DNA of 64,000 nt from Neoarius graeffei. Lineage: Eukaryota; Chordata; Actinopteri; Siluriformes; Ariidae. Under the pieces are notes generated by a model, which saw only the letters and a program-made list of their open reading frames with translations, was not told the DNA's origin and searched no databases. Below are positions 44,335 to 55,888 of the stretch, piece by piece (position 1 is the stretch's first letter; every line of letters begins with the position of its first letter). Location of the stretch: NCBI RefSeq assembly GCF_027579695.1, contig NC_083587.1:3265001-3329000 (forward strand), given 5' to 3'. The position numbers were made by a program, and so were the translations under genes.

Positions 44335-44652
44335 TGTAGTCATCTAGCAATCATCACAAAGACGCCTACAAAAAGCCCCAAAATTCCTACTTTCCTGGAC
44401 ATAAATGATCCAGAATTTATCTTGTAGTGTCTTGATCTCCAGATCTTTAACTCAGCCACATATAAAGAGTTGTATACCTCCATGCTCTTCCAGGTTTTCA
44501 TCTGTTTGTCCATGTAGAATGATGTCTGCAGCACCAGGTAGTTGAGATGTCGGGGAATTCAATAGATGGATAATTTTCCAACTCATAGGAAAAAATCCTT
44601 CTTTACTAATGTGAAAGGATCTATCCCATCACAAAGAGCAACTTTCTTCAGT
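44335..44652 (-). pseudogene. Second YqaJ-type gene fragment
   Basis: Minus-strand frames give CDGIDPFTLVKKDFF, then after a frameshift SIEFPDISNYLVLQTSFYMD, KQMKTWKSMEVYN and, in the next frame, FICG*VKDLEIKTLQDKFWI. This parallels the fragment at 31187-31536 (LENDVYLLPPGLF...LKAYKSLDAYKYFVSGWV). Two frameshifts and a stop. 44653-44970 upstream has no further exon I recognise. Its presence shows that the family occurs twice in 64 kb. Confidence 0.55.
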
Positions 44653-44970
44653 ATATTGACTGTGCACTGGCCTCTAAACTGTGAAAATAGTCTGAGATGG
44701 TTTCACTAGCTCTTTACATAACGGCAGCCAAATTGGTTTGCCAGACCATCACTTCATTCACCATAAGTAAGCAAAGCAAAAGTCACGTGACTGAATGACA
44801 CAACATCTTTTGACTGAGTATTTTCAACACTAGGGGGCATTTTACTCAAGCTGTTGCAATAATTCTTGGAGTCTATGGACTTTGACACTGCATATTTTAC
44901 ACTGGGGAATTTACTGTGTGTATACTAAAATATATTATATATACTCATTGAATTTACCCTGAAGTTACCC

Positions 44971-45967
44971 CAGGGTAACTTCTAAGCAACTGAAGACCTC
45001 TCTCACATTAGCCAATGTTCATGAGTCCACCATCAGGAGAACGCTGAACAACAATGGTGTGCATGACAGGGTTGCAAGGAGAAAGCCACTGCTCTCCATA
45101 AAGAACATTGCTGCTCATCTGCAGCTTGCTAAAGATCACGTGGACAAGCCAGAAGGCTATTGGAAAAATGTTTTGTGGATGGATGAGACTAAAATAGAAC
45201 TTTTTGGTTTAAATTAGAAGTGTTTTGTTTGGAGAAAGGAAAACACTGCATTCCAGCATAAGAACCTTATCCCATCTGTGAAACATGGTGGTGGTAGTAT
45301 CATGGTTTGGGCCTGTTTTGCTGCATCTGGGCCAGGACGGCTTGCCATCATTTGATGGAACAATGAATTCTGAATTATACCAGCGAATTCTAAAGGAAAA
45401 TGTCAGGACATCTGTCCATGAACTGAATCTTAAGAGATGGTGGGTCATGCAGCAAGACAACGACCCTAAGCACACAAGTCATTCTGCCAAAGAATGGTGA
45501 AAGAAGAATTAAGTTAATGTTTTGGAATGGCCAAGTCAAAGTCCTGACCTTAATCCAATCAGAATGTTGTGGAAGGACCTGAAGCGAGCAGTTCATGTGA
45601 GGAAACCCACCAACATCCCAGAGTTGAAGCTGTTTTTATGGAGGAATGGGCTAAAATTCCTCCAAGCCGGTGTGCAGGACTGATCAACAGTTAACGGAAG
45701 TGTTTAGTTGCAGTTATTGCTGCACAAGGGGGTCACACCAGATACTGAAAGCAAAGGTTCACATACTTTTGCCACTCACAGATATGTAATATTGGATCAT
45801 TTTCCTCAATAAATAAATGACCAAGTATAATATTTTTGTCTCATTTGTTTAACTGGGTTCTCTTTATCTACTTTTAGGACTTGTGTGAGAATCTGATGTT
45901 GTTTTAGGTCATATTTATGCAGAAATATAGAAAATTCTAAAGGGTTCACAAACTTTCAAGCACCACT
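44971..45967 (+). mobile_element. Tc1 copy 2, 5'-truncated
   Basis: Begins inside the transposase (GGTAACTTCTAAGCAACTG) and ends with the family's terminal repeat (TTTCAAGCACCACT). Coding remnants: LANVHESTIRRTLNNNGVHD, WMDETKIELFGLN then a stop, HGGGSIMVWACF, QQDNDPKHTSHSAKEW then a stop, and [16 protein letters not shown]. The catalytic Glu of NPIE is replaced by Arg. Clearly dead. Confidence 0.85.
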
Positions 45968-45968
45968 A

Positions 45969-46525
45969 AGTATCTTGGGGTCTTGTTCATGAGTAAGGGT
46001 GAGGGGGGAGCGGGAGTTGGACAGACAGATCGGGGCAGCATCAGCAGTGATGCGGACACTAAACTGGTCTGTTGTGGTAAAGAGAGAGCTGAGCCAAAAG
46101 GCAAAGCTCTCAATTTACTGGTGCATCTATATTCCCACCCTCACCTATGGTCATGAGCTATGGGTAGTGACCGAAAGAACGAGATCACGGATACAAGCGG
46201 TCGAAATGAGTTTTCTCTGCAGGGTGTCTGGGCTCTCCCTTAGGGTGAGAAGCTCAGTCATTCAAGAGAGACTCAAAGTAGAACCGCTGCTCCTCCACAT
46301 TGAAAGGAGTCAGTTGAGGTGATCAGAGCCCTCTTGTCTGCGACGCTGTCTGCAAGGCTGTCTGTGGTGGTCACAATTTTTGGGAGGTGCATGCAGAGCG
46401 TCTGAGAAGGGGGGGGTGCTTCACAGACGCCATCTGCAAGGACTGGGTTATCAGCATAAATTGGCCTTTAGGCTGCTACCCCCGTGACGCAGACAAGCGG
46501 CAGAAGATGGATGGATGGATAATTA
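45969..46525 (+). pseudogene. RTE/Rex3-like LINE 3' end
   Basis: The 107-residue frame 45999-46322 reads RQIGAASAVMRTLNWSVVVK, KAKLSIYWCIYIPTLTYGHE and RSRIQAVEMSFLCRVSGLSL, followed after the Harbinger-like insertion by DADKRQKMDG and a (GGAT)n tail at 46509-46523. This C-terminal block with a GATG-repeat tail is characteristic of the RTE-clade Rex3 LINEs of fish. Confidence 0.75.
46321..46472 (-). mobile_element. Harbinger-type terminal fragment
   Basis: Reverse-complement relative of 5162-5320: GAGCCCTCTTGTCTGCG, TGGTCACAATTTTTGGGAGG and the terminus CAGCATAAATTGGCCT followed by TTA. It interrupts the Rex3-like C-terminus. Only one end is recognisable. Confidence 0.65.
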
Positions 46526-47460
46526 CCCTCCCCCTCCCCAATCCTAACTCATCCAATCCCTCAACCTAATCTACACACCCAACTTCCAACCCTATCCCTG
46601 ACTCCTCCTTCCCTAATTCCTTATCGTAACCATTCCAATCACCTAATCCTAAACCCAAACCTCTTCCACTTCTAATCCATAATCCTAACCTCTCCCATTC
46701 CCAATCCCTAACCCTCCACAACCTCCCCAATCCCTTCCAAATGGTTTATGCCTAACCCTACCTTCTCCCACTTCCAATCCCTAACTTCTCCTACTCCCAG
46801 TTCCTAACCCCAACCATCCACCATCCCCACCCTCCCAATCCCTTACCCTAACCTTTCCAAACCCCTAATCCTACCATCTCCCACTCCCAATCCCACATAC
46901 CCTCTACCATTTAACCCATCCCCAACCCAAACCAGGGCTTGCATTACCCCCCACCCATAACCCTAACCCAATCCCCTCTCTTTTATCACTTAGTAAGCAT
47001 GTATCTCATGAGAGAATCTTTAGCTTAACAGGTTAAAAGGTAGCCCATCCACTAGAAGGTTGTGGGTTTGATGCCAGGCCTTCACCTTACCAGGACCTCT
47101 CTTTCCACCCCCAAACTCCAATAGGCCTGTGCATAGGAGAGTAGTTCCACTATCCCTACCCTATATTAACTCTATACCTAACCCCAAAATTAATCATCAC
47201 CCCAAACCCTAAAACCCAACCCTAACCCATAAAACCTTAACCCATCACCTCAGCACCCAACCTTCATCATTTCCCCCTTCCCTACCCACTATCTTAAAAC
47301 AAGCCTTACCCTTACCCCTAATTTTAAACCCCAAGAAAAACCCAAATGCAACATGGGGATGACTGCCTGGCATTGGTGGAATGTCAAGGAGAGGTCCTAG
47401 GAAGGACTGTGCATAACACAACCTCCATGAAACCTTACCTTAAGCCCTTAACCCTAAACA
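46526..47460. repeat. C/A-rich, G-poor block of degenerate CCCTAA-like units
   Basis: Nearly 900 bp with strong strand asymmetry, full of CCTAACC, CCCTAACCC, AATCCCTAACC and CCCAATCC variants, broken at 46985-47110 by ordinary sequence with a GGTTTGATGCC B-box-like motif. It may be a degenerate interstitial telomeric tract (vertebrate TTAGGG on the minus strand) or a variant minisatellite that grew next to the Rex3-like tail. Confidence 0.7.
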
Positions 47461-49208
47461 AAAACACTGAGACTATGTATAGTATCATGGACACTACTTG
47501 GAAGACTGATTCATAAATGTGGGGTTGTAAGTGAAAGCTCTGCCCCTGATGTAGCCTTTACTATTTGAGGTGCCAAAAAATAGCCTATGTCTATTGATTT
47601 TAATAGGCATGGCAGGTATTCACTCAGTTACTGTGGCTTGAGACCATTCAGCGCTTTAAAGATAAGTAGTAGTATTTTATAAATCAATACAAAATTTGAT
47701 TGGGAGTCAATGCAGTGTGGATAAGTCAGGAGTGATGTGGTCATATCTTCTAGTTCTTGTAAGGACTCTTGCTGCTACATTTTGAACTAACTGGAGCATG
47801 TTTATGCACCTACTGGAACATCCAGACAGTAAGGTATTACAATAATCCATCCTAGAGGTAATAAAAGCATGAACTAGTTTTTCTGCATCATGTAGTTACA
47901 GTATCTCGTATGTTTGCAATATTTCTGAGCTGAAAGAAGGCTATCCAAGTAATATCCACATGAGCTTCAAATGAAAGACTGGAGCCAATAATCACCCCAA
48001 AGTCTTTTACTGCTACCCATGAAGAAACAGAAAGGCCATCTCCCCATTACTATTTAATCAGAAGACTTACTTCTAGCTGCATAGTACAAGTACTAATACT
48101 AGCAATGTCTTGTCAGAATTAAGTAGAAGGAAGTTAAGACATTTTTACTTTTAAATTATTAGTTAATTAGGTAACAATTAACTAATTAAACAATTAGTTT
48201 AAATTGCCCCTAGGGGACAAATAAAGTGTTTTGAATTTGAATAAGCATCCAGTGTTTAATGTCCTTTACACATTGCTCAATTTTATTAAGCTGGTGTCTT
48301 TCATCTGGCTTTGCTGAAACATACAACTGTGTCCCCCAGCATAACAGTGGAAAGTAATATGATGCTTACAAATAATATTACCCAGAGGTAGCATTTTTTT
48401 GTGGGGGGGGAAAGAGAAGAGAAAAAACAGTGGGCCAAAGACAGCACCTTGTGGAACACCAAACTTTACTTTACAATAATCCAACCTAAAGGTAACAAAA
48501 GTATGAACTAATTTTTCTGCGTCATGTAGGTACAGTATTTATGTTTGCAATATTTCTGAGCTGAAAGCTATCCAAGTAATATCTACAAATGAAAGACTTG
48601 AGCCAATCATCATTTCAAAGTCTTTTACTGCTGCCCAAGAAGAAACAGAAAACTTTACTTTATACAGAATTCACAATTTACATATACAAACTGACAATGA
48701 TCAGTTAAATAAGACATGAACCACCAGAGGATAAATAATAGCCTATACCTATTGATAGCGTATACCTATTGGTATAGGCATGGCAGGTACTCAGGTACTG
48801 TGGCTCAACAACATTCAGTGCTTTAAAGGTCAATAGTATTTTATAATCAATGTATAAAATTTGATTGGGAGTCAATGCAATGTGGATAAGACAGGAGTGA
48901 TGTGGTCATATCTTCTAGTTCTTGTAAGGAATCTTGCTGCTGCATTTTGAACTAACTGGAGCATGTTTATGCATCTACTGGAACATCCAGACAGTAAGGC
49001 ATTACAATAATCCAACCTAGAGGTAACAAAAGTATGAACTAATTTTTCTGCATCATGTAGGGACAGTATTTCTTATGTTTGCAATATTTCTGAGCTGAAA
49101 GCTATCCATGTAATATCTACAAATGAACGACTTGAGCCAATAATCATATCAAAGTCTTTTACTGCTGCCCATGAAGAAACAGAAAAGCTACCTAGAGTAA
49201 TTATTTAC

Positions 49209-50807
49209 AACCCCGATTCCAAAAAAGTTGGGACAAAAGTACAAATTGTAAATAAAAATGGAATGATGTGGAAGTTTCAAAATTCCATATTTTATTCAGA
49301 ATAGAACATAGATGACATATCAAATGTTTAAACTGAGAAAATGTATCATTTAAAGCAAAAGATTAGGTGATTTTAAATTTCATGACAACACCAACTCAAA
49401 AAAGTTGGGACAAGGCCATGTTTACCACTGTGAGACATCCCCTTTTCTCTTTACAATGGTCTGTAAACATCTGGGGACTGAGGAGACAAGTTGCTCAAGT
49501 TTAGGGATAGGAATGTTAACCCATTCTTGTCTAATGTAGGATTCGAGTTGCTCAACTGTCTTCGGTCTTTTTTGTCGTATCTTCCGTTTTATGATGCGCC
49601 AAATGTTTTCTGTGGGTGAAAGATCTGGACTGCAGGCTGGCCAGTTCAGTACCTGGACCCTTCTTCTACGCAGCCATGATGCTGTAATTGATGCAGTATG
49701 TGGTTTGGCATTGTCATGTTTGAAAATTCAAGGTCTTCCCTGAAAGAGACGTCGTCTGGATGGGAGCATACAGTATGTTGCTCTAGGACCTGGATATACC
49801 TTTCAGCATTGATGGTGTCTTTCCAGATGTGTAAGCTGCCCATGCCACACGCACTAATGCAACCCCATACCATCAGGGATGCAGGCTTCTGAACTGAGCG
49901 CTGATAACAACTTGGGTTGTCCTTCTCCTCTTTAGTCCCAATGATACGGCGTCCCTGATTTCCATAAAGAACTTCAAATTTTGATTCGTCTGACCACAGA
50001 ACAGTTTTTCACTTTGCCACAGTCCATTTTAAATGAGCCTTGGCCCAGAGAAAATGTCTGCACTTCTGGATCATGTTTAGATACGGCTTCTTCTTTGAAC
50101 TACAGAGTTTTAGCTGGCAATGGCGGATGGCACGGTGAATTGTGTTCACAGATAATGTTCTCTGGAAATATTCCTGAGTCCATTTTGTGATTTCCAATAC
50201 AGAAGCATGCCTGTATGTGATGCAGTGCCATCTAAGGGCCTGAAGATCACGGGCACCCAGTATGGTTTTTCGGCCTTGACCCTTACGCACAGAGATTCTT
50301 CCAGATTCTCTGAATCTTTTGATGATATTATGCCCTGTAGATGATATGTTCAAACTCTTTGCAATTTTACACTGTTGAACTCCTTTCTGATATTGCTCCA
50401 CTATTTGTCAGCACAGAATTAGGGGGAATGGTGATCCTCTTCCCATCTTTACTTCTGAGAGCTGCTGCCACTCCAAGATGCTCTTTTTATACCCAGTCAT
50501 GTTAATGACCTATTGCCAATTGACCTAATGAGTTGCAGTTTGGTCCTCCAGTTGTTCCTTTTTGTACCTTTAACTTTTCCAGCCTCTTATTGCTCCTGTC
50601 CCAACTTTTTTGAGATGTGTTGCTGTCATGAAATTTCAAATGAGCCAATATTTGGCATGAAATTTCAAAATGTCTCACTTTCGACATTTGATATGTTGTC
50701 TATGTTCTATTGTGAATACAATATCAGTTTTTGAGATTTGTAAGTTATTGCATTCCGTTTTTATTTACAATTTGTACTTTGTCCCAACTTTTTTGGAATC
50801 TGGGTTG
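49209..50807 (-). mobile_element. Tc1-like transposon, second family
   Basis: 1599 bp with ends CAACCCCGATTCCAAAAAAG and the inverted counterpart CTTTTTTGGAATCTGGGTTG-like sequence at the right, flanked by TA (49207-49208 and 50808-50809); other L2 copies show the empty site. Sequence is unrelated to the other Tc1 family here. Confidence 0.9.
49422..50446 (-). pseudogene. Tc1-like transposase (second family), frameshifted
   Basis: From ATG 50446 (MGRGSP) the frames give EQYQKGVQQCKIAKSLNISS with a helix-turn-helix, IIKRFRESGRISVRKGQGRK, FQRTLSVNTIHRAIRHCQLK, ...KKPYLNMIQKCRHFLWAKAH, then [20 protein letters not shown] frameshift near 49730 is needed to reach the second Asp region and the SPTENIW-type block carrying the Glu (about 49610-49560). 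It stops at 49422 after GDVSQW. Length is about 340 codons, normal for Tc1. At least two indels, so inactive. Confidence 0.85.
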
Positions 50808-51569
50808 TAAATCAGAAGACTTACTTCTAGCTGCATGTGGTCCTAGTAATGTCTTATCAGAATTAAGCAGGAGGAAGTTAATAAGCATCCAGTGTCTAAT
50901 GTCCTTTACACATTCTTCAATTTTATTAAGCTGGTGTCTTTCATCTGGCTTTGCTGAAACATACAACTGTGTCCCCAGCATAACCGTGGAAAGTAATACA
51001 ATGCTTACAAATAATATTAACCAGAGGTAGCATATTTTAAGAAAAAAAGGAGTGGGCCAAAGACAGCACCTTGTGGAACACCAAACTTTACTTTAGCATG
51101 CATACAGAAGTCACCATTTACACATACAAACTGTTAATGGTCAGTTAAATAAGACCTGAGACAGCAGAGGACTATTCCTTTAACTCAAATGACATTTTCT
51201 AGTCCATTAAGGAGAATAGTATGATCAGTGGTGTCAAAAGCTGCACTAAGGTCAAGCAGCATGAGCAAGGAGACACAACCCTGATCAGGAGCTAGTATTT
51301 GGTCATTTACTATTTTAACCAGTGCTGTCGCTGTGCTATGATGAGGTCTAAATCCTTGATACATTTTATGGATGTTACTCCCATGTCGAAATGAGCATAT
51401 CTGTTATGCCACAGTATTTTTCTAGGATCTTGGAGGTAAAAGAAAGGTTTGATATTGGCCTGTAATGAGACAGCTGACAAGGGTTGAGGTTAGGTTCTTT
51501 AATCAAGGGTCTGACAACTGCTAGGTTAAAGGATTTAGGTACATAGTCACTGCTAAAAGAATAATTAAC

Positions 51570-51850
51570 CCCGCCGACAGTAGTCGGAGGGGTTATTATT
51601 TTCACCTGCGTCAGTCTGTGTGTGTGTGTGTGTGTGTGTGTGTATCTGTCTGTCTGTCTGTCTGCAAGATATCTCAAGAACCAATGGATCGATTTGGACC
51701 AAATTTTGTACATGTGTTGCCAATCACCCAGGAAGGAAACCATTAAATTTTGGAGGTCAAAGGTCAAGGTCATGGCAGAACTTCGAAATTTTCGCCCAAT
51801 GTATTTTAATAGGGAAAAGGCGGGGTTTGCACTCGTTAGAGTGTCCCTGT
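51570..51850. repeat. Repeat with (GT)n/(CTGT)n start
   Basis: Begins AACCCCGCCGACAGTAGTCG with a GC-rich hairpin, then (GT)n at 51618-51643 and (CTGT)n, followed by CAAGATATCTCAAGAACCAA. A dispersed noncoding repeat type of fish genomes by appearance; I cannot name it. Confidence 0.6.
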
Positions 51851-51894
51851 CTAGTTGTTTTTATGTTCCTTTTGGTAAGAAAACACACTGGGTG

Positions 51895-52340
51895 AAATAT
51901 TTTGACAAAATTCAAAAGTTTAATGGTGGCACCAGGAGCTCAAAGTTATGAAAAAGCTGCTATTTTATGACTTTTATGATAAAATTTCAATCACTTTTCA
52001 TGGAACATTATGGCACCTTATAGAGTATACCAAATATCTTAGATACAAATTTTTTAGTACATATTCTAAATATATTATCAAGCACAGTTTGAGTTTTAAC
52101 TGTTCACTGAATCATTGTTCAACTACTTTTAAACAATACAAATGTATTATGAATCACATTAATGCTTCTCCATCCCTTGCAAAGGTTCTTAACATGATCT
52201 CTGGGTCACAAGAAATCAATAAATGGAGTCCAACATTGTGATTCAAACCTTATATGAAAACATAAAATAAGCGTTTTTTTGGCAAAAAATGAACCTCATG
52301 GTGCCACCATTAGACTTTTGAATATGGTCAAAAATTTTTT
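51895..52340. repeat. About 440-bp element with imperfect 45-bp inverted ends
   Basis: ATTCAAAAGTTTAATGGTGG CACCA at 51910-51934 is mirrored by TGGTGCCACCATTAGACTTTTGAAT at 52298-52322, with further partial pairing outward. The interior is AT-rich and noncoding. Confidence 0.65.
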
Positions 52341-52429
52341 ACAGGATGTCTTTATTGGGGAAAAGGAACACCCAAACAAAAATGCATCAGATTTTATGAA
52401 AGTGAGGGCAACTGATGCACCCTACCGAA

Positions 52430-53500
52430 TAATGGTGCGTTCTATTGGCCAGAGGTTTGCGGGGATGTTCGTTGGTGGTGTGCGGCATGCCACGAATGCC
52501 AATTAGTAAATCTCACGGCCACTCCAAAAGTGCCTTTGCGCCTGCTCCCTCTAATCAAGACCCCATTCGAGAGAATTGATATGGATCTCGTCAGGCCATT
52601 AGATCAGTCAGTACAAGTATATTGCTTTATTTTAGTTCTGGTGGACTATGCAACACGATATCCAGAAGCAGGCCATGCTCCGCACTGTGTGCAGAGGCAT
52701 GCAGTGTTGTGGAAGCACTCTTCCGTGTTCTCTCCTGGGTCAGGATTCCTAAAGAAATCCTGACAGACCAATGTTTATGTCACACTATGTTTATGTCACA
52801 CACATTTCGTGAGCTGTAGGGAATTAAATCTATCCACACCAGCGTCCATCACCCACAAACAGATGATTTAGTAGGGTTTGGAAGTTTGTAAGAGAAGATG
52901 CATGTAATTGGGATAAATGGCTCCAGCCCCTGTTATTTGCAGTACAAGAAGTCTCACAAGCCTCCATGGGGTTTTCACCATTTGAAATTATTATATGGGC
53001 GAAAGCCATGCAGCATTTTGGACGTGCTGCAGGAAAATTGGGAGGAGGGACCTTCAACCAGCAAGAACGAAATTCAGTACGTTCTCAACCTGCACGCAAA
53101 GCTCCACACCCTCACATATTTAACCCAGGAACCTTAGGGAGTTCAATCTGGGAAACAAAGTACTCGTGTTATTGCCCACATCAAGCTCCAAATTAGTTGC
53201 CAAATGGCAAGGGCCCTTCAAGATCACACGGCAAATCGGGGACGTTGACTATGAGGTGAAGCGAATGGATCGGGGCAGGGCTCTGCAAATATACCACTTC
53301 AACCACTTAAAACATTGGAACGAGGGGGTCCCTGTGGCGTTGGCATTGGTACTTCCAGAGAAGCTGGGATCGGAGGTAAAAACAACCAAACCAACAACCC
53401 AAACCACTCCAGTCCCTTGTGGAGACCACCTCTCACCGGCCCAACTCACAGAGGTTGCCAAGTTGCAAAGAGTTATCCGACGTGTTCTTGCCCCTTGCCG
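52430..53500 (+). pseudogene. Retrotransposon integrase, broken
   Basis: The end of the zinc-binding domain (CAACHECQ-type residues near 52480-52500) precedes the core: FERIDMDLVRPLD (first Asp), VLVDYATRYPEAG, and IPKEILTDQC (second Asp). The Glu region near 52855-52890 reads QTDDLVGFGSL and then a stop, so the catalytic Glu is lost. The C-terminal part follows: FSPFEIIIWAKA, LVAKWQGPFKITRQIGDVDY and ALQIYHFNHLKHW. Several frameshifts. Confidence 0.8.
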
Positions 53501-53527
53501 GCTGCACCCATCTCATAGAACACCACA

Positions 53528-54600
53528 TTGAGATGTCCCCAGGGGTGGTGGTGCATAGCCACCCTTACCCGAACACAGAAAAAGGTGGTTTGGGATGAAC
53601 TCAAGGCCATGCTCAACACAGGCATAATCAAGGAGTCACACAATGACTGGAGCAGCCCGGTGAGCCTGGTACCCAAGACCGATAGGTTGGTCCGGTTCTG
53701 TGTAGACTACAGAAAAGTCAACAGGGTGTCTAAATTCGACACATACCCAATGCCTCGCATTGATAAGTTGCTCGATCGGTTAGGTGCTGCTCGCTTTTAT
53801 TCAACACTGGATTTAACAAAAGGATATTGGCAGATCCCCTTGACTCTTCTATACAGAGAGAAAACAGCCTTTTCCACACCATTTGGATTACACCAGTTTG
53901 TCATACTTTCTTTTGGGTTATTTGGGGCTCCTGCTACATTCCAGTGGCTCATGGATAAGATCCTCCATCCCCATGCTGCGTATGCAGCAATGTACCTTGA
54001 TGACATTATGATACGTATACAGCAATGATTGGCAGCGGCACCTTGAACACTTTAGGGCCATCCTAGACTTGCTGAGACGTGTGGGGCTCAGAGCTAACCT
54101 GAAAACGTGTGCAATTGGGTGAGTGGAAGTATGGTATCTGGGTTTCCACTTGAGGTCATGGGCAGGTGCATCCCCAAATTGACAAAACTGCAGCGACTGT
54201 GGCCTGCCCAAGACTGAAAAGGGAGTGAGGCCGTTTCTGGGGCTGGCTGGCTACTATCATTGGTTCATACCTAATTATTCGGACCTCACCAGCCTGCTGA
54301 CTGATCTCACTAAAAAGGGAGCACCAGATCTGGTCCAGTGGACGGAACAGTGCCAACAGGCTTTCAACCAAGGTAAAAGCTGCACTGTGTGGGGGGCCAC
54401 TTTTACACTCCCTTGACTTCTCTCTCCCTTTTATTTTGCAGACGGACGCATTGGACAGAGGGCTGGGGGCTGTTTTGTCCCAGGAGGTGGAGGGCGAGGA
54501 ACATCCCGTGCTGTACATCATGAACCATGCCAATGCGTGGATCACCTGTTGGTATCTCGCCCTCTAGCCTTTTAAATTCGAGGTAGTCCACAGGCACAGA
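53528..54600 (+). pseudogene. Retrotransposon reverse transcriptase/RNase H, broken
   Basis: The frame 53528-54028 covers MLNTGIIKESHNDWSSPVSL, RFCVDYRKVNRVSKFDTYPM, RFYSTLDLTKGYWQIPLT, FGLFGAPATFQWLMDKIL and AAMYLDDIMI (YLDD active site intact). A stop at 54026 and frame changes follow. FLGLAGYYHWFIPNYSDLTS is seen at 54234-54293. The RNase H part (QTDALDRGLGAVLSQEVEGE) jumps at about 54525 to NANAWITCWYLAL, an internal deletion. Confidence 0.82.
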
Positions 54601-54629
54601 TGATGGTGGCGGAATTCCTATCCTGTCGG

Positions 54630-54951
54630 GGGTTATGTGACAGTGGGGGCGTGGCCTAGCGTCAGTTTGTGAATGGAGGGTGGGGCCAGGGAAGGTGAGT
54701 GGCAAAGTCAATGCACCTGTTGTCAATTAATGTTGTGTGTGTGTTTGTTGCAGTGACAGTGGAGGTTAGAAAAGGAGGGAGAGCAAAGAGAAGGGCGCTT
54801 TCCCAACCAGAACATGTGTGTGTCTATGTGTGAGCAGCGAGTGAGTGAATGAAGCTGAAAAGCAACGAAAATAGTAAAAATAAAGTGCGTGAGAACATCA
54901 GTTCCTCCCTGCCATGCTTCTGTACTCCACCCACATCAGGGACATATTACA
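54630..54951 (+). mobile_element. 3' LTR of the Gmr1-type element
   Basis: TGTGACAGTGGGGGCGTGGC to CATCAGGGACATATTACA, TG...CA ends, with AATAAAG (54880) as a polyadenylation-like signal. It directly follows the RNase H remnant. Confidence 0.7.
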
Positions 54952-55293
54952 GTATTATAATGTGTCCCGTTCCCCCCCCCCCCCATTTCTGTAATATGGG
55001 GAGGTCTGACAGCATTATCCGATATTGTGTTTTTCCTGTGACAGGGCCTTTTTTCCCCCCCCTTGATTTCTCCCCAGTCTTCTCCCTAATTTAGCCATGG
55101 TCAATTCCCACCCATCAGACTGCTCTCCAGTATCACATAACAGCTACCAACCAGGGAGGGCCATCACGTGCTTCCTCTGAGATAAGTAATACCAGTTGAC
55201 CAGCTGACCGCATATTTTACTCATACAATGTCAGGGGGGAGAAAGCACACTCGGAGGAAAACCCAATCCACTCAATTTCTATTAATATGTGCT

Positions 55294-55362
<69 letters not shown>

Positions 55363-55740
55363 ATGACTGGCTAGTATAACTGACAGGGCAGGGAAGAAAC
55401 AGCATACCATCTCTCCCTCCCTGAGAGTCCAGACAATTTTGCTCTCTTGAGCTCCCAACCACAGATGACTGTGGCATCATCAGGATTCGAAAGTGGCAAT
55501 ATCTGGATTATGGGGAGGATGATGGGGGCAACAGTTTTCTGCTGTACCACTTGGGATCCACAGGCCACGCATTTTACGCTACTTCTGGTTAAATTGTGCC
55601 TGATGAATAAAACTGCAACAGTATTTTGTGGTTTACTATATAGTCAGTTTCGCAATAGCAGGATATTGCAGTGGGGTGACTTTACCCTCTCTGGTTGGTT
55701 ACTGTCATATGATAGAGAAAACCTACCTGGTTGGTGGAAC
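54952..55740. other. Noncoding stretch with (CA)n
   Basis: C-rich runs at 54973-54984 and 55050-55062; (CA)n at 55295-55361. GGCATCATCAGGATTCGAA at 55472-55490 resembles a SINE-like or tRNA-like B-box neighbourhood. No gene. Confidence 0.5.
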
Positions 55741-55888
55741 ATGCCAAAATGAGTCCTCTGGGGGAGTGCTCTGATTACTGCAGATTGCATTGTACAACAG
55801 CTTTCATTCCAGAAACACTGTTAGGCTCAGAAATGTCACAAGATAATGCAGAAAATAACCTCTATAACCTCTTAGACAAAAGTAACAC

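Larger units (their letters stand above)
47461..51569 (-). mobile_element. Scrambled antisense L2 copies
   Basis: Minus-strand L2 sequence covering RT C-terminus to RT fingers, with repeated jumps: the same LINE segment (CATGAACTA(A/G)TTTTTCTGC and neighbours) appears at 47870, 48500 and 49040, and breaks occur near 48474, 48655 and 48734. A Tc1 of a second family is inserted at 49209-50807. The 5'-most part reads SFNLAVVRPLIKEPNLNPC and SHYRPISNLSFTSKILEK at 51420-51540. No intact frame. Confidence 0.8.
52430..54951 (+). mobile_element. Ty3/gypsy retrotransposon remnant, integrase before RT (Gmr1-type), with 3' LTR
   Basis: The order here is integrase (52430-53500), then RT (53530-54420), RNase H remnant (54430-54600) and LTR (54630-54951). 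Most gypsy elements have RT before integrase. The INT-first order is known for the Gmr1 group of fish, and a continuous coding stretch links the two domains (HLSPAQLTEVAKLQR at 53430-53475), so it is not a rearrangement artefact. The 5' LTR, gag and protease are absent. Confidence 0.82.

Noticed and set aside
47030..47085. tRNA-like stretch with GGTTTGATGCC
   Set aside because: B-box-like motif only; no cloverleaf or A box at proper spacing that I can fold, so not called as a tRNA.
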